DNA of 64,000 nt from assembly GCA_017405845.1 (NCBI GenBank), contig JAFQZQ010000011.1, forward strand, positions 1-64,000, in the 5' to 3' direction. Positions 9,101-17,517 of this stretch are shown here, piece by piece. The notes under the pieces were generated by a model that ran no database searches, was not told where the DNA came from, and worked only from the letters and a program-made list of their open reading frames with translations. The position numbers and the translations under genes were made by a program. Each line of letters begins with the position of its first letter. Position 1 is the stretch's first letter. The stretch is from Mogibacterium sp. (GTDB taxonomy: Bacteria; Bacillota; Clostridia; Peptostreptococcales; Anaerovoracaceae).

Positions 9101-9530
9101 AGAGATGCTTTCTGAGGTCGTGAGGATCCATTCTGTCGCCTACAGCGACTCTGATAATGGAGCTCGTGAATCTCTCAGGGCATTCGGTGAGCTTGATGGC
9201 GGCGCTCGCAGGCGCGATCACAGCCGTCATGCCCGCGCCTGTCTCCGGGTCGGCAACAGCCGCCGGAGACCTGCCCGCGAGGGCAGCGAGCGCCCTTATC
9301 CTCTTGACCAGGGCTCCCCTGTCACGGGCCTCATACAGAACCTGTATGTCCTCTTCCTCCGGAAGCACTATCACATTGAGTTCAGGCATATAAAAAACGA
9401 GGTCGTCGGCCAGACGGGCTGCTGCCTGTCCGGACGGGACCACCGCCAGAAGCTTATGCTTCTCCTTTATGCCTGCAGTCAGCATGTAAGCTGTTCTGCT
9501 GCCGCTGACGCCGCTGTGGTTAGTTATCAT
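6117..9530 (-). CDS. mfd: Mfd transcription-repair coupling factor
   Basis: This 1137-residue protein has the full Mfd layout. A UvrB-like N-terminal region spans about 1-400 (GEYTSRGGILDVFSPAMETAVRIEFFDDEIDSIR-type block near residue 160). The RNA-polymerase-interacting CarD-like domain is near 455-525. The superfamily 2 translocase follows, with GDVGYGKTEVA (about 617) and DEEQRFG (about 718), then the RGRVGRS motif and a C-terminal D7 region. Mfd removes RNA polymerase stalled at lesions and recruits UvrA. Its start overlaps the pth stop by 11 bases, giving translational coupling. Confidence 0.98.
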   Translation of the reverse strand: MITNHSGVSGSRTAYMLTAGIKEKHKLLAVVPSGQAAARLADDLVFYMPELNVIVLPEEEDIQVLYEARDRGALVKRIRALAALAGRSPAAVADPETGAGMTAVIAPASAAIKLTECPERFTSSIIRVAVGDRMDPHDLRKHLSEAGYQAAAVTESPGEYTSRGGILDVFSPAMETAVRIEFFDDEIDSIRTFDVETQRSIETLDEVVIIPAAEFIPNNEEKEKALAAVMKEYDRIIRRYKKEHAHPDVADGRIDAVESYRGRIKDIFATSTGSQLYADLLKYFDVEKCRLWDYASGAALAVCDPAAIMGTLPESAKDEDFFDIYNGASGVSAKRDVDVYTPFPETVPGVERFDRIDNVRSRQIAPFSGHIELFASEVGRMTASGFRVVVAAGSEERNERVREYLEIAEVSGDISYKKGSLSGGFIMDDEKICFISEHDIFTGAIRTPRRKTKRKSSKDSIRFSDLHKGDYVVHEAHGIGRFEGIKPVTADGTTRDYLLIRYAGTDMLYIPTEQLDVIQKYIGNSGNPPALSRLSGTSWKRTRERARKAAMEIAEDLIKLYAKRQAEGGYAFGPDTVWQTEFEEAFQYIETDDQLRATAEIKEDMEKPLPMDRLLCGDVGYGKTEVAARAVFKCISEGKQAAILAPTTLLVNQHYHNLRERFDKFPFEIEELSRFKAKTAITKTIKGIKSGRVDLVIGTHRLLSDDVRFKDLGLLVVDEEQRFGVRHKEKIKELKSSIDVLTLSATPIPRTLNMSLTGIKDISLIEEPPSDRFPVHTYVTPYDEEILRSAITRELARGGQVFVVNNRITGINQVAETVSRLVPQAIVGIGHGRMHEEQLENTMLDFIEGRINVLVATTIIENGIDIPNANTMIILNADRFGLAQLYQLRGRVGRSSRLAYAYLMYQPGKVLTEIARKRLAAIREFTEFGAGFKLAMRDLELRGAGNILGEAQSGHIESIGYELYCKEIDRAVRQLKGEDVGEARSDISIDLPVRASIPADYIPDETLRLEAYRRIAGILDSDDAMDVIDELTDRFGDVPEEALELINVAEIRAHAEYLGVSAINKTDRWANIRFAAGVKVHPYVFVMAKSEYKDKVILSDGRATVLKYNIGKEMNITALLGLMRFLRASAEDTKNFE

Positions 9531-10152
9531 TCGCCTTATGCTCCACGTGGTTGTGCCTGTTCATGGCGTTGTCAACGCCGATTGCAATTATGTCTCTTAC
9601 CGCGTCTGCCGCCTCGGCCGCCGCCTTGCGCAGCAGTTCCTTCTCGGCTTCCGGCACCTTGCCGATGACTCTGTCAACAAGGTCCTCGCCCGACTCAGCG
9701 GCGCCGACACCGATCCTGATCCTTATGAAATCCTTGGTACCCAGCTCCTGAACAACACTCTTCATGCCGTTGTGGGTGCCGGCGCCTCCCGACTTTCTGA
9801 TACGGATGGAGCCTGCCGGCAGATCGATATCGTCATATATGACTATGAGGTTCTGAGGCGCAACATCAAAATACATCGCCGCTTCTCTCACGGCGATACC
9901 GCTCCTGTTCATATAGGTCTCAGGCTTCACGAGTATGGCCTTCTTGCCTGCTATCGTGCCACGGCCTATCAGGGAGTGAAACTTGTTGCGTCTCACCTCA
10001 ATGTTCTCATTCGAAGAAAGCACATCTATGGCTTTATACCCCATATTGTGCCTTGTTTCTTCGTATTCTTTGCCGGGATTCCCCAGACCCGCTATAACAA
10101 ATGTGTCTTTTGCGAATCCCGGCTCATCTTTACTTCTTCTGAATAGCCCCAT
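9520..10152 (-). CDS. pth: Peptidyl-tRNA hydrolase
   Basis: This 210-residue protein shows the Pth signature: GLGNPGKEYEETRHNMGYKAID near residues 18-39 with the catalytic His in RHNMG, MNRSG (about residue 84), and IYDDIDLPAGSIRIRKSGGAGTHNGMKS. It hydrolyses peptidyl-tRNAs released from ribosomes, recycling tRNA. About 12 extra residues (MGLFRRSKDEPG) precede the usual start, so translation may begin there or just downstream. It sits 6 bases after prs and overlaps mfd, in the classic prs-pth-mfd order. Its product and RqcP both act on tRNA-linked products of failed translation. Confidence 0.97.
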   Translation of the reverse strand: MGLFRRSKDEPGFAKDTFVIAGLGNPGKEYEETRHNMGYKAIDVLSSNENIEVRRNKFHSLIGRGTIAGKKAILVKPETYMNRSGIAVREAAMYFDVAPQNLIVIYDDIDLPAGSIRIRKSGGAGTHNGMKSVVQELGTKDFIRIRIGVGAAESGEDLVDRVIGKVPEAEKELLRKAAAEAADAVRDIIAIGVDNAMNRHNHVEHKANDN

Positions 10153-10158
10153 TAAATC

Positions 10159-11124
10159 TTAGTTTCCGAACATTACGGAGATCGGCTTGTTGCTGTAAAC
10201 TCTCGAAATCGTCTCCGCGAAGACATGGCCTACAGAGAGGACCGTGAACTTCTTCAGTATTTTCTCTTCAGGGATAGGAATTGTGTTGAGCAGTACCATT
10301 TCCTTGATTGGGCTGGCCTCGATACGCTCGATAGCCGGTCCCGAAAGTACCGCGTGTGTAGCGCATGCATATACGCACTTTGCACCGAGGTCATCAAGAG
10401 CCTTTGCAGCATTGCAGATAGTTCCTGCAGTATCGATCAGGTCGTCGAGGATGATGCAGTTTTTACCCTTTACATCACCGATGATGTTCATGATCTCGCT
10501 CTTGTTAGGCTCCGGACGTCTCTTGTCGATGATCGCGATTGGGCAGTTGAACGGCTTGGCCATGTTGCGCGCTCTTGTAACTGATCCGTGGTCAGGAGAT
10601 ACGATGACCATATCATCGAGATCCTTGAGTTTGAAATAATCTGTCAGCATTGGCTGTCCAAGCATGTGGTCTACAGGGATGTCGAAGAAGCCCTGCTCCT
10701 GTGATGCGTGGAGGTCCATAGTAATGACTCTGTCGATGCCTGCGGCTGTCATCATGTTAGCCACCAGCTTCGCTGTGATCGGGTCTCTTGCCTTTGCCTT
10801 ACGGTCCTGTCTTGCATAACCATAATAAGGCATAACTGCGGTGACGCTGTTGCACGAAGCTCTTTTAAGAGCGTCTGTCATGATCAGAAGCTCCATGAGA
10901 TTATCGTTTACCGGGTCGCACGTTGACTGAATAATGAAGCAATCCTTACCTCTAACTGATTCCCAAATGCTTACGCTGATTTCGCCGTCACTGAACTTAG
11001 TAACAGTCGATTTACCCAGCTCAACTCCCATGTGTTCGGCTATCTCCTGCGCAAGTTCCGGATGGGAATTGCAGGTGAAGAGCCTGAGATTGGAAAAAGC
11101 TTCACTTGTCATATTACGTATCAT
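10159..11124 (-). CDS. prs: Ribose-phosphate pyrophosphokinase (PRPP synthetase)
   Basis: This 321-residue class I PRPP synthetase has [21 protein letters not shown] at the N terminus, [24 protein letters not shown], the ATP-binding [28 protein letters not shown] and the PRPP loop [18 protein letters not shown]. It makes phosphoribosyl pyrophosphate from ribose 5-phosphate and ATP for nucleotide, NAD and His/Trp synthesis. It follows murC by 34 bases and precedes pth by 6, so it is likely carried on the murC transcript. Confidence 0.98.
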   Translation of the reverse strand: MIRNMTSEAFSNLRLFTCNSHPELAQEIAEHMGVELGKSTVTKFSDGEISVSIWESVRGKDCFIIQSTCDPVNDNLMELLIMTDALKRASCNSVTAVMPYYGYARQDRKAKARDPITAKLVANMMTAAGIDRVITMDLHASQEQGFFDIPVDHMLGQPMLTDYFKLKDLDDMVIVSPDHGSVTRARNMAKPFNCPIAIIDKRRPEPNKSEIMNIIGDVKGKNCIILDDLIDTAGTICNAAKALDDLGAKCVYACATHAVLSGPAIERIEASPIKEMVLLNTIPIPEEKILKKFTVLSVGHVFAETISRVYSNKPISVMFGN

Positions 11125-11158
11125 GGCGCTATATCTCCCTTCTTTGCGGCCTGAAATA

Positions 11159-12541
11159 TTATAATTCGTCTTTGTGCAGCAGCATGTCTCCTACTTTGTA
11201 GACATCTCCCGCGCCCATGGTCATAACTATATCGTCCTTACCTGCGAACTTCTCGATATACTTAACGATATCTTCGAAGTCCTTTACATAATAGGCCGGT
11301 CTGTCAGGATGTTTGGCCTTCATCTCGCTGACCAGCTTATATGACGAAATATTATATACATCCTTCTCGCGCGCCGCATAAATGTCTGTCATGATCACGA
11401 CATCGGCGTCGAGGAATGCATCAACGAACTCTTTGAAAAGAGCTTTCGTTCTGGTGTAGGTATGCGGCTGGAAAATGAGCCAGAGCTTGTTGTGCTTCAC
11501 GTTCTTTGCCGCCGAGAGCGTTGCCTTTATCTCAGTCGGATGGTGAGCGTAGTCATCGATGATCTTTACGCCCTTATCCGTGGTGCCTATGTAATCGAAC
11601 CTGCGGTTCGTTCCGCTGTAAGCCTTGAGCGTCTGCTGTATTACAGGGATTTCTACACCCAGATACGAAGCAGTCACGAAAGACGCCATCGCGTTGAGCA
11701 CGTTGTGCTCGCCAGGCACACTGAGTTCCAATGAAGCGACCTTATTGCCCTTGTGGCAGATATCGAACACCGGATATCCGTTCTCGTTGAACTTGATGTT
11801 TTCTGCGTAGAAGTCGTTGCTCTCGCTGTATCCGTAAGTGATCTTGTTGTTGTGACCCCTCAGGATGCTCCTTACAAACGGATTGTCGCCGAACGCAATA
11901 ATGATACCGTACGGCGGGATCTGCTCAACGAAGGTGCTGAACGACTTTACGATGTGCTCCATGTCCTTGAAGTAATCGAGGTGGTCGGAGTCGATGTTGA
12001 GTATGACCCCGATGCTCGGCTTCAGCTGCAGGAAGCTGTCCATGTACTCACAGGCTTCTGTCACGAAGTACTTTGTGCCGCCGATCTCAACGTTGCCGTT
12101 GATCTGCGGGAGATTTCCGCCGACAAGAATAGTAGGCTTGTACTCCGCATTCCTCAGTATGAGCGAGGTCATTGAGGTTACGGTCGTTTTGCCGTGAGTT
12201 CCGCAGATGGCTACAGAATTCTCGTAGTCATCCATGATCATTCCGAGGACTTCCGCTCTTGAGAACAGAGGTATGCCGAGCTCCTTAGCTCTTACGACCT
12301 CAGGATTCTCATCTGAAACGGCTGCCGAATAAACGATGGCATCTACGTCCTCTACGTTCTCCGGCTTGTGCTCTGTGTAAACTTTTATCCCCAGATATTC
12401 AAGATGCCTGGTGACTTTAGACGGATGAATGTCTGTACCGCTCACGATATACCCTCTGTCACGGAGTATTTCGGCAACTGCCGACAGACCGATTCCGCCT
12501 ATTCCCAGGCAATGTACTCGTTTATATTTGCTGAAATCCAT
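11159..12541 (-). CDS. murC: UDP-N-acetylmuramate-L-alanine ligase
   Basis: This 460-residue Mur ligase has the nucleotide-binding [17 protein letters not shown] opening, [20 protein letters not shown] loop (about residue 114), [21 protein letters not shown] (about 184) and the C-terminal [12 protein letters not shown] and [16 protein letters not shown] blocks. MurC adds L-alanine to UDP-MurNAc in the cytoplasm, the first amino acid of the peptidoglycan stem. It is the first gene of the leftward cluster, under its own promoter. Length is normal for the family. Confidence 0.98.
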   Translation of the reverse strand: MDFSKYKRVHCLGIGGIGLSAVAEILRDRGYIVSGTDIHPSKVTRHLEYLGIKVYTEHKPENVEDVDAIVYSAAVSDENPEVVRAKELGIPLFSRAEVLGMIMDDYENSVAICGTHGKTTVTSMTSLILRNAEYKPTILVGGNLPQINGNVEIGGTKYFVTEACEYMDSFLQLKPSIGVILNIDSDHLDYFKDMEHIVKSFSTFVEQIPPYGIIIAFGDNPFVRSILRGHNNKITYGYSESNDFYAENIKFNENGYPVFDICHKGNKVASLELSVPGEHNVLNAMASFVTASYLGVEIPVIQQTLKAYSGTNRRFDYIGTTDKGVKIIDDYAHHPTEIKATLSAAKNVKHNKLWLIFQPHTYTRTKALFKEFVDAFLDADVVIMTDIYAAREKDVYNISSYKLVSEMKAKHPDRPAYYVKDFEDIVKYIEKFAGKDDIVMTMGAGDVYKVGDMLLHKDEL

Positions 12542-12579
12542 ATAAAAAACTCCTGAATTCGCGCTTTGTTCTGTTTAAC

Positions 12580-12608
12580 ATTATATGGTAAAAAACCGCC
12601 GTTTTCAA
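12580..12608 (-). promoter_or_regulatory. Sigma-A promoter of the murC-prs-pth-mfd cluster
   Basis: On the minus strand TTGAAA (12603-12608) and TATAAT (12580-12585) are 17 bases apart, about 40 bases before the murC ATG. AGGAG precedes the start codon. Confidence 0.8.
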
Positions 12609-12728
12609 CCAATCTGAGATTCTTAATAAAGTGCATAACAGTCCTTTCATTATATCCGAAAGATCTGTTTCTGCTATAGAGAAAAACTATGCTGCCTATT
12701 AGTCCTCTCAAAAAACACACACTTGTAT

Positions 12729-12734
12729 TATAAT
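12729..12734 (+). promoter_or_regulatory. Putative -10 box of the class V aminotransferase gene
   Basis: A perfect TATAAT lies 50 bases before the chosen start codon. No good -35 is visible 16-18 bases upstream, so an activator or weak recognition is possible. Confidence 0.4.
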
Positions 12735-12783
12735 GTAATAGGATAACACCGTTTTGCACAAAAGTATTTGCGAGGAGTTCAGA

Positions 12784-13941
12784 ATGGAAAAAATCTATCT
12801 GGATAATGGTGCGACTTCGTTCCCTAAACCTCAGGAAGTCGCAGACGCTGTATACGAATATATGACGAGCATCGGCGCCAATATCAACCGCGGCGGCTAT
12901 CAGGTCGCATACGACCTCGAAGGCACCGTCTATGAGACGCGCGAGATGCTCATGGAAATGTTCGGAGGCTCGGACTGCAAGAATGTAGTCTTCACGAAAA
13001 ACGTAACCGAGTCGCTGAACGTGGTTCTCAAAGGCCTGCTGAAACCGGGCGATCATATCCTCTGCTCCTCCATGGAGCACAACGCTGTGATGAGGCCTCT
13101 GGTTCAGCTTTCGAAAAAAGGCATTGAGTTCGACAGGATCCCCGGCACAGAAGCCGGCGAGCTTGTGCTCGATGCGGTCGAAGGAATGATCAAGCCAAAC
13201 ACCGTTGCTATAGTTATGACGCACGCAAGCAATCTGGTCGGTACCATCAACCCTCTCAAGGAAGTCGGTGAGATCTGCCACAAACATGGGCTGAAGTTCA
13301 TCGTTGACTCCGCTCAGAGTGCCGGCATAGTCCCTATCGACATGAAGGAGATGCACATCGACGCACTCTGCTTCACCGGCCACAAGTCTCTTCTCGGACC
13401 TCAGGGCATCGGCGGATTCATTCTCGACGAAGGAATGATCAGCCTCATCGATCCTCTCCTCTCTGGAGGCACGGGCTCCATAAGCCATACAGAAGAGATC
13501 CCTGATTTTATGCCTGACAGATTTGAGCCTGGCACAATGAATATCCCGGGAATCGTAGGACTGAATGCGGGACTCAAGTGGATCAGAGAAAAAGGCCTCG
13601 ATGCCATTGCAGCTCACGAGCTCGCGCTCACCAAGAGATTCATTGACGGCATACTTCCTCTTGAGGAAGCCGGCAAGCTCAAGATAATCGGCCTTAAAGG
13701 AATCGAGGGACGTACCGGAGTCGTATCAGTACAGACACTCAATGTCGACTGTGCTGATGCAGCATTCAGACTGGACTTTGAGTATGGCATTGAAACCAGA
13801 GTTGGACTGCACTGCGCTCCGAACGCGCACAAGACACTCGGCACCTATCCGACCGGAACCATCCGCTTCAGCTTCGGTAACTTCAACACAGAAGAAGACG
13901 CCGACGCAGCAATCAAGGCTCTTACCGAGATCTGCGGCTGA
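12784..13941 (+). CDS. Class V aminotransferase, cysteine desulfurase-like (EF2568-type)
   Basis: This 385-residue PLP enzyme starts MEKIYLDNGATSFPKP, carries the PLP-lysine loop FTGHKSLLGPQGIGG (near residue 208) and ends with VGLHCAPNAHKTLGTYPTGT and RFSFGNFN, the pattern of the TIGR01977 subgroup. The Cys in LHCAP is in place for persulfide chemistry, so it may mobilise sulfur or selenium from cysteine or selenocysteine. In other Firmicutes this subgroup is found beside selenium-dependent hydroxylase maturation genes. The start at 12784 is preferred over an in-frame upstream ATG because GAGGAG lies 6 bases before it. It is monocistronic and transcribed against its neighbours. Confidence 0.85.
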   Translation: MEKIYLDNGATSFPKPQEVADAVYEYMTSIGANINRGGYQVAYDLEGTVYETREMLMEMFGGSDCKNVVFTKNVTESLNVVLKGLLKPGDHILCSSMEHNAVMRPLVQLSKKGIEFDRIPGTEAGELVLDAVEGMIKPNTVAIVMTHASNLVGTINPLKEVGEICHKHGLKFIVDSAQSAGIVPIDMKEMHIDALCFTGHKSLLGPQGIGGFILDEGMISLIDPLLSGGTGSISHTEEIPDFMPDRFEPGTMNIPGIVGLNAGLKWIREKGLDAIAAHELALTKRFIDGILPLEEAGKLKIIGLKGIEGRTGVVSVQTLNVDCADAAFRLDFEYGIETRVGLHCAPNAHKTLGTYPTGTIRFSFGNFNTEEDADAAIKALTEICG

Positions 13942-13970
13942 TTGCTGACCTGCCAGCAAACCCTAGCACC

Positions 13971-14008
13971 AAAAAGGACACATTGCCTTTCAGACAATGT
14001 GTCCTTTT
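13971..14008. terminator. Bidirectional terminator between convergent genes
   Basis: AAAAGGACACATTG (from 13972) pairs perfectly with CAATGTGTCCTTTT (13995-14008). The A-rich left arm and T-rich right arm serve both the plus-strand aminotransferase gene and the minus-strand GLUG-repeat gene. Confidence 0.9.
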
Positions 14009-14024
14009 CTGATTTCCCTGATCC

Positions 14025-16268
14025 TTACTTTGTCTTGATACTGTAAACGTTGCTGAAAGCTCCCTTATATGAGCCATTTACCGCACGGACTTTATAATAA
14101 TATTTCTTCTTGGATTTGATCTTCTTTTTGTCAGTAAATTTAGTCTTGCTTGTAGTAGTGATCAGCTTGAATCCGCTGCTCTTCTTGGTCGAGCGGTATA
14201 TCTGATACTTCTTGGCTCCGGCAGTTTTAGGGATCTTCACTGTGATGCTCTTGCCTTTAGTTGTCAGTGTGATCTTACCTACTTTAGCAGGCTTGAACGT
14301 ACACTCGAAGCTAAGCGTCTTTCCCGGGAAGTTCAGAGTTATCGTCCTCTTTCCTACCGTTTTCTTGTACGCATCGTATTTATATCCTGACTTTACAGTC
14401 GCAGTTTTATTATTTGAATAAGTAGCATCGATCTTGACTGCACCCTTGGCAAATGATTTGTTTGCGATCATCGTCTTTGGGTATGAACTGATCACAGCGT
14501 CCGCAATATATACGTCCTCTTCATCAGACATGCATGCGAGCTTAGGCATTCCGCTCAGGCTGCTCATGACCCATGGGCCTGATCTATCGACAAAGTCAAA
14601 CTTTCCATAAGAACTCTGCTCTGTCAGCATCGGGTTTGTCAGCGAAACAGTTGTATCCTTTGCATCAGTTTCATTATTTGCTACGCCTTTTGCCGTACCT
14701 TCGAAGTAATAGCTGTCAAGGACTTCCTTCTTGTTGTTTACGGCGATTCCTGCGCTGAGCTTGCTTCCGTCAATGGCTCCGACATTATAGCAATTGATCA
14801 CTACTCCCTCTAAAGCATTATCTACCACGATTCCTGCAGCATTCTCGCCGGTAATGCAGCCATTATTATAGGAATTCACGATGAGGTCTGTATTGTTGAT
14901 CGCTATTCCGCTGGCATCTTTGACAGCAGTTACGCATCCGGAATTGAAGCATTCAGATAGCTCGTCAGTGGTCGATTTTGCTATTCCGCATGCAGTGTTG
15001 CCTTCGATCTTTCCATAATTGAAGCATCTGATAATGTTCAGCGCATCAAGGCATATGCCTGATGCTGTGCCTGTAGTCCTGCTTCTGTCAGCCTGAGTAA
15101 CATCACCGTAATTGATGCAGTCAGTAAAGTCCTTTCCGATACCTATTCCATATGCTTCATCACTTCCGGTGATTGCAGCATAGTTTGTACAATCGCTGAT
15201 ACCCTGGACTCCGGTACCTATTCCTTTAACATTTTCGCCGGATAAAGTTCCATTATTTTTACAGCCGCTTATGCTTCCGGCATAACCGATACCGTATATA
15301 TCGCATCCGTCGCCGGTTAAAGCTCCCTCATTTACGCAATTTATGATCGTATTATCCGGATCGCAAACAGAAGTAGCGACTATACCTGCCACCTCGCCTT
15401 CAATAAGCTTGGCTTTAGCACCTGTCAGGCTTCCTGTGTTTGCACACTGTTCTACGTTTAATTCTCCAAGCGAAGCGCATCCGCCAATTATGCCGCCACA
15501 ATAATGTGCCGTAATATCAGCATAGTTGACACAATTTATGATTTCGGTTTTCTCTTTAACTTTTGCACTCATGCTGCCAACTATGCCGCCGGCTCTTACA
15601 TGAGATTCTTCGTCCCTGATTGTCCCTTTCATTGAGCAATTGGTGATTGTGCACCCTCCTGCAGTTGCAAGAATTCCGCCTGCTTTATTAATCAGGCTTG
15701 ATGCGGTCAAGGTCATGTCAATATCATTATTGATGTTATCGACTGCAATTCCTTCTGCATCGCAGACAAGTCCACCCACTGCAACATCATCCGATTTCGC
15801 CTCTATGGTTCCGCTGATCTCAATATTATAAAACGCAGACGATGTGTCTTTCAGTGACAGCACTCCGACATAAGCGTTATTCTTATTTTTGAGAGCCGTC
15901 ACATCTATATCTACATTGCTCATTATGAGGTCATGTATAGTTGCTCCGTCAGTAGCAGCAAACATCGCAACTTCGACAGGAGCTGTATTGCTGCCCGGCG
16001 TGTTGTATGTAAAGTTCGTGATGCTGTGTCCTGCGCCATCCAGTTCGCCCGTGAACGGAGTGTCGGCTGTGCCTATGGATACGAAGTTTTCACCTCCCAG
16101 ATCTATGTCATTTGCCAGAACATATGAACCGGACAAGTTGTCATTTATCTTTATCAGGTCCTCTCTTGTCCTGATGACAGATGAGTCATCTGCAAAAGCA
16201 GTAGCCGGTATAAACGAAAAAGCGATAATCAACGATAAAACAACACTTATTAACCTTTTAAATAACAT
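14025..16268 (-). CDS. Secreted GLUG-repeat protein with C-terminal fibronectin III-like domain
   Basis: This 747-residue protein has a clear signal peptide (hydrophobic core LISVVLSLIIAFSFIPA, cleavage expected near AFA-DD at 26). Residues about 60-530 are filled with imperfect 20-30-residue units of the kind 'N-x-G-x-I-x-G-x-N-x-x-G-I-x-x-x-x' with recurring 'CxNxG' turns, as in GLUG or beta-helix surface proteins. A beta-rich linker (ATYSNNKTATVKSGYKY) is followed by a Lys-rich fibronectin III-like domain near 660-747. No LPxTG, SLH or choline-binding anchor is visible, so it is probably released or held by charge. Function is unknown; adhesion is only an inference. It trails patB by 33 bases. 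Confidence 0.75.
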   Translation of the reverse strand: MLFKRLISVVLSLIIAFSFIPATAFADDSSVIRTREDLIKINDNLSGSYVLANDIDLGGENFVSIGTADTPFTGELDGAGHSITNFTYNTPGSNTAPVEVAMFAATDGATIHDLIMSNVDIDVTALKNKNNAYVGVLSLKDTSSAFYNIEISGTIEAKSDDVAVGGLVCDAEGIAVDNINNDIDMTLTASSLINKAGGILATAGGCTITNCSMKGTIRDEESHVRAGGIVGSMSAKVKEKTEIINCVNYADITAHYCGGIIGGCASLGELNVEQCANTGSLTGAKAKLIEGEVAGIVATSVCDPDNTIINCVNEGALTGDGCDIYGIGYAGSISGCKNNGTLSGENVKGIGTGVQGISDCTNYAAITGSDEAYGIGIGKDFTDCINYGDVTQADRSRTTGTASGICLDALNIIRCFNYGKIEGNTACGIAKSTTDELSECFNSGCVTAVKDASGIAINNTDLIVNSYNNGCITGENAAGIVVDNALEGVVINCYNVGAIDGSKLSAGIAVNNKKEVLDSYYFEGTAKGVANNETDAKDTTVSLTNPMLTEQSSYGKFDFVDRSGPWVMSSLSGMPKLACMSDEEDVYIADAVISSYPKTMIANKSFAKGAVKIDATYSNNKTATVKSGYKYDAYKKTVGKRTITLNFPGKTLSFECTFKPAKVGKITLTTKGKSITVKIPKTAGAKKYQIYRSTKKSSGFKLITTTSKTKFTDKKKIKSKKKYYYKVRAVNGSYKGAFSNVYSIKTK

Positions 16269-16301
16269 TTAAATAAACCCTCTCTATACAGTTTTTTATT
16301 T

Positions 16302-17474
16302 TTAGCTCTGTTTCAGAGCTTTAATTATGCGATCAGCTGCCGTCTCAATGTTTTCGCGGCTTGTTGCCAGGTTGACCCTTATGCAGCCGGCGTATTTATT
16401 ACCGCCGAACCATGCTCCGTAGTCCACCGCAATACCGCACTTGTTTTCCATCAGCTCCTGTGTGTCTTCCTCAGTATTAACGTACGCGCTGAGGTCTATC
16501 CACATCAGGTATGTGCCTTCAAGATCGGCTACCCTGACTTCAGGAAGCTCGGCCTCGAGCCTGTCCCGGAGGTATTTATAGTTACCTTCTACAACGCCGA
16601 GCAGCTCCTCAAACCACGGTCTGCCTCTTTCGTATGCAGCCTGCACGGCTACATAGCCGAAAGCGTTGCCGCCCGTGACGCTGATGCCCTGAGCAAATGC
16701 GTCCCACTTTGCACGGATATTCTCATCCGGAATGATAACAATCGAGTTCTGAACAGCCGCAAGATTGAATGTCTTTGTCGCTGCCGTAAGGGTCACGAGT
16801 ATATCGTCATATGATGTCGAGACCGTTGCGGACGGAATGTGCGTGTGGCCGCTCATTATGATATCGTGATGGATCTCGTCGGAGATCACGTATACATTGT
16901 GCCTCTTGCAGATGTCCAGCACGCGGCGGATCTCGTCCTTCTTCCAGACCCTTCCGATCGGGTTGTGCGGCGAGCAGAATATGAAGGCCTTTACGTCTTC
17001 ACGGACTATGGCTTCTTCAAAGCTTTCGTAATCCATCGCATATCCGGCATCGGTAAGCAGAAGCGGCACCTCAACGAGCCTTCTGTCGTTGTTTTCAACA
17101 GCCTTCATGAACGGATAGTATACAGGCGGCATAACAGCTACCGCCTCTCCCTCTCCGGCCAGGATCTGTACCAGCCAGTTGAAGGCAGGCACGACGCCCG
17201 GAGCAAAGCGCATCCATTCGCGCTTCACTTCGTATCCGTGGTATCTGCGCTCCCAGTCGATGAAAGCATTGAAGTAGTCAGCAGGCGGGATGTAGTATCC
17301 GAACGCACCCATTTCGATATAGCTTTTGAGGGCATCGCTCACGCACTCAGGCACTTCAAAGTCCATGTCTGCGACCCACATCGCAAGCAGGTCTCCCCTG
17401 CTGAACGAATGCTCCAGGCCGTCCCACTTTGCACAGTTGGTATTCTTTCTGTCAACGTATTTCAGTAAGCTCAT
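16302..17474 (-). CDS. PatB/MalY-type PLP-dependent C-S lyase
   Basis: This 390-residue fold type I PLP enzyme opens YVDRKNTNCAKWDGLE and has LLAMWVADMDFEVPECV, GYYIPPADY, CSPHNPIGRVWKKDEI, ISDEIHHDIIMSGHTHIP and the Schiff-base loop TAATKTFNLA (Lys near residue 234). These are hallmarks of the MalY/PatB group, which cleaves cystathionine or cysteine conjugates to give pyruvate, ammonia and a thiol; some act as aminotransferases. It lies 43 bases after a class II aldolase gene; a functional link is not evident. Confidence 0.85.
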   Translation of the reverse strand: MSLLKYVDRKNTNCAKWDGLEHSFSRGDLLAMWVADMDFEVPECVSDALKSYIEMGAFGYYIPPADYFNAFIDWERRYHGYEVKREWMRFAPGVVPAFNWLVQILAGEGEAVAVMPPVYYPFMKAVENNDRRLVEVPLLLTDAGYAMDYESFEEAIVREDVKAFIFCSPHNPIGRVWKKDEIRRVLDICKRHNVYVISDEIHHDIIMSGHTHIPSATVSTSYDDILVTLTAATKTFNLAAVQNSIVIIPDENIRAKWDAFAQGISVTGGNAFGYVAVQAAYERGRPWFEELLGVVEGNYKYLRDRLEAELPEVRVADLEGTYLMWIDLSAYVNTEEDTQELMENKCGIAVDYGAWFGGNKYAGCIRVNLATSRENIETAADRIIKALKQS

Positions 17475-17517
17475 TCGCGCTTTTTCTCCCTTTCAGCCTC
17501 CCTTGTTCTTCATATTC

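Noticed and set aside
12499..13617. A 372-codon open frame on the minus strand
   Set aside because: It is antisense to the class V aminotransferase gene and murC promoter region, has no family similarity, and the plus-strand gene explains the sequence.
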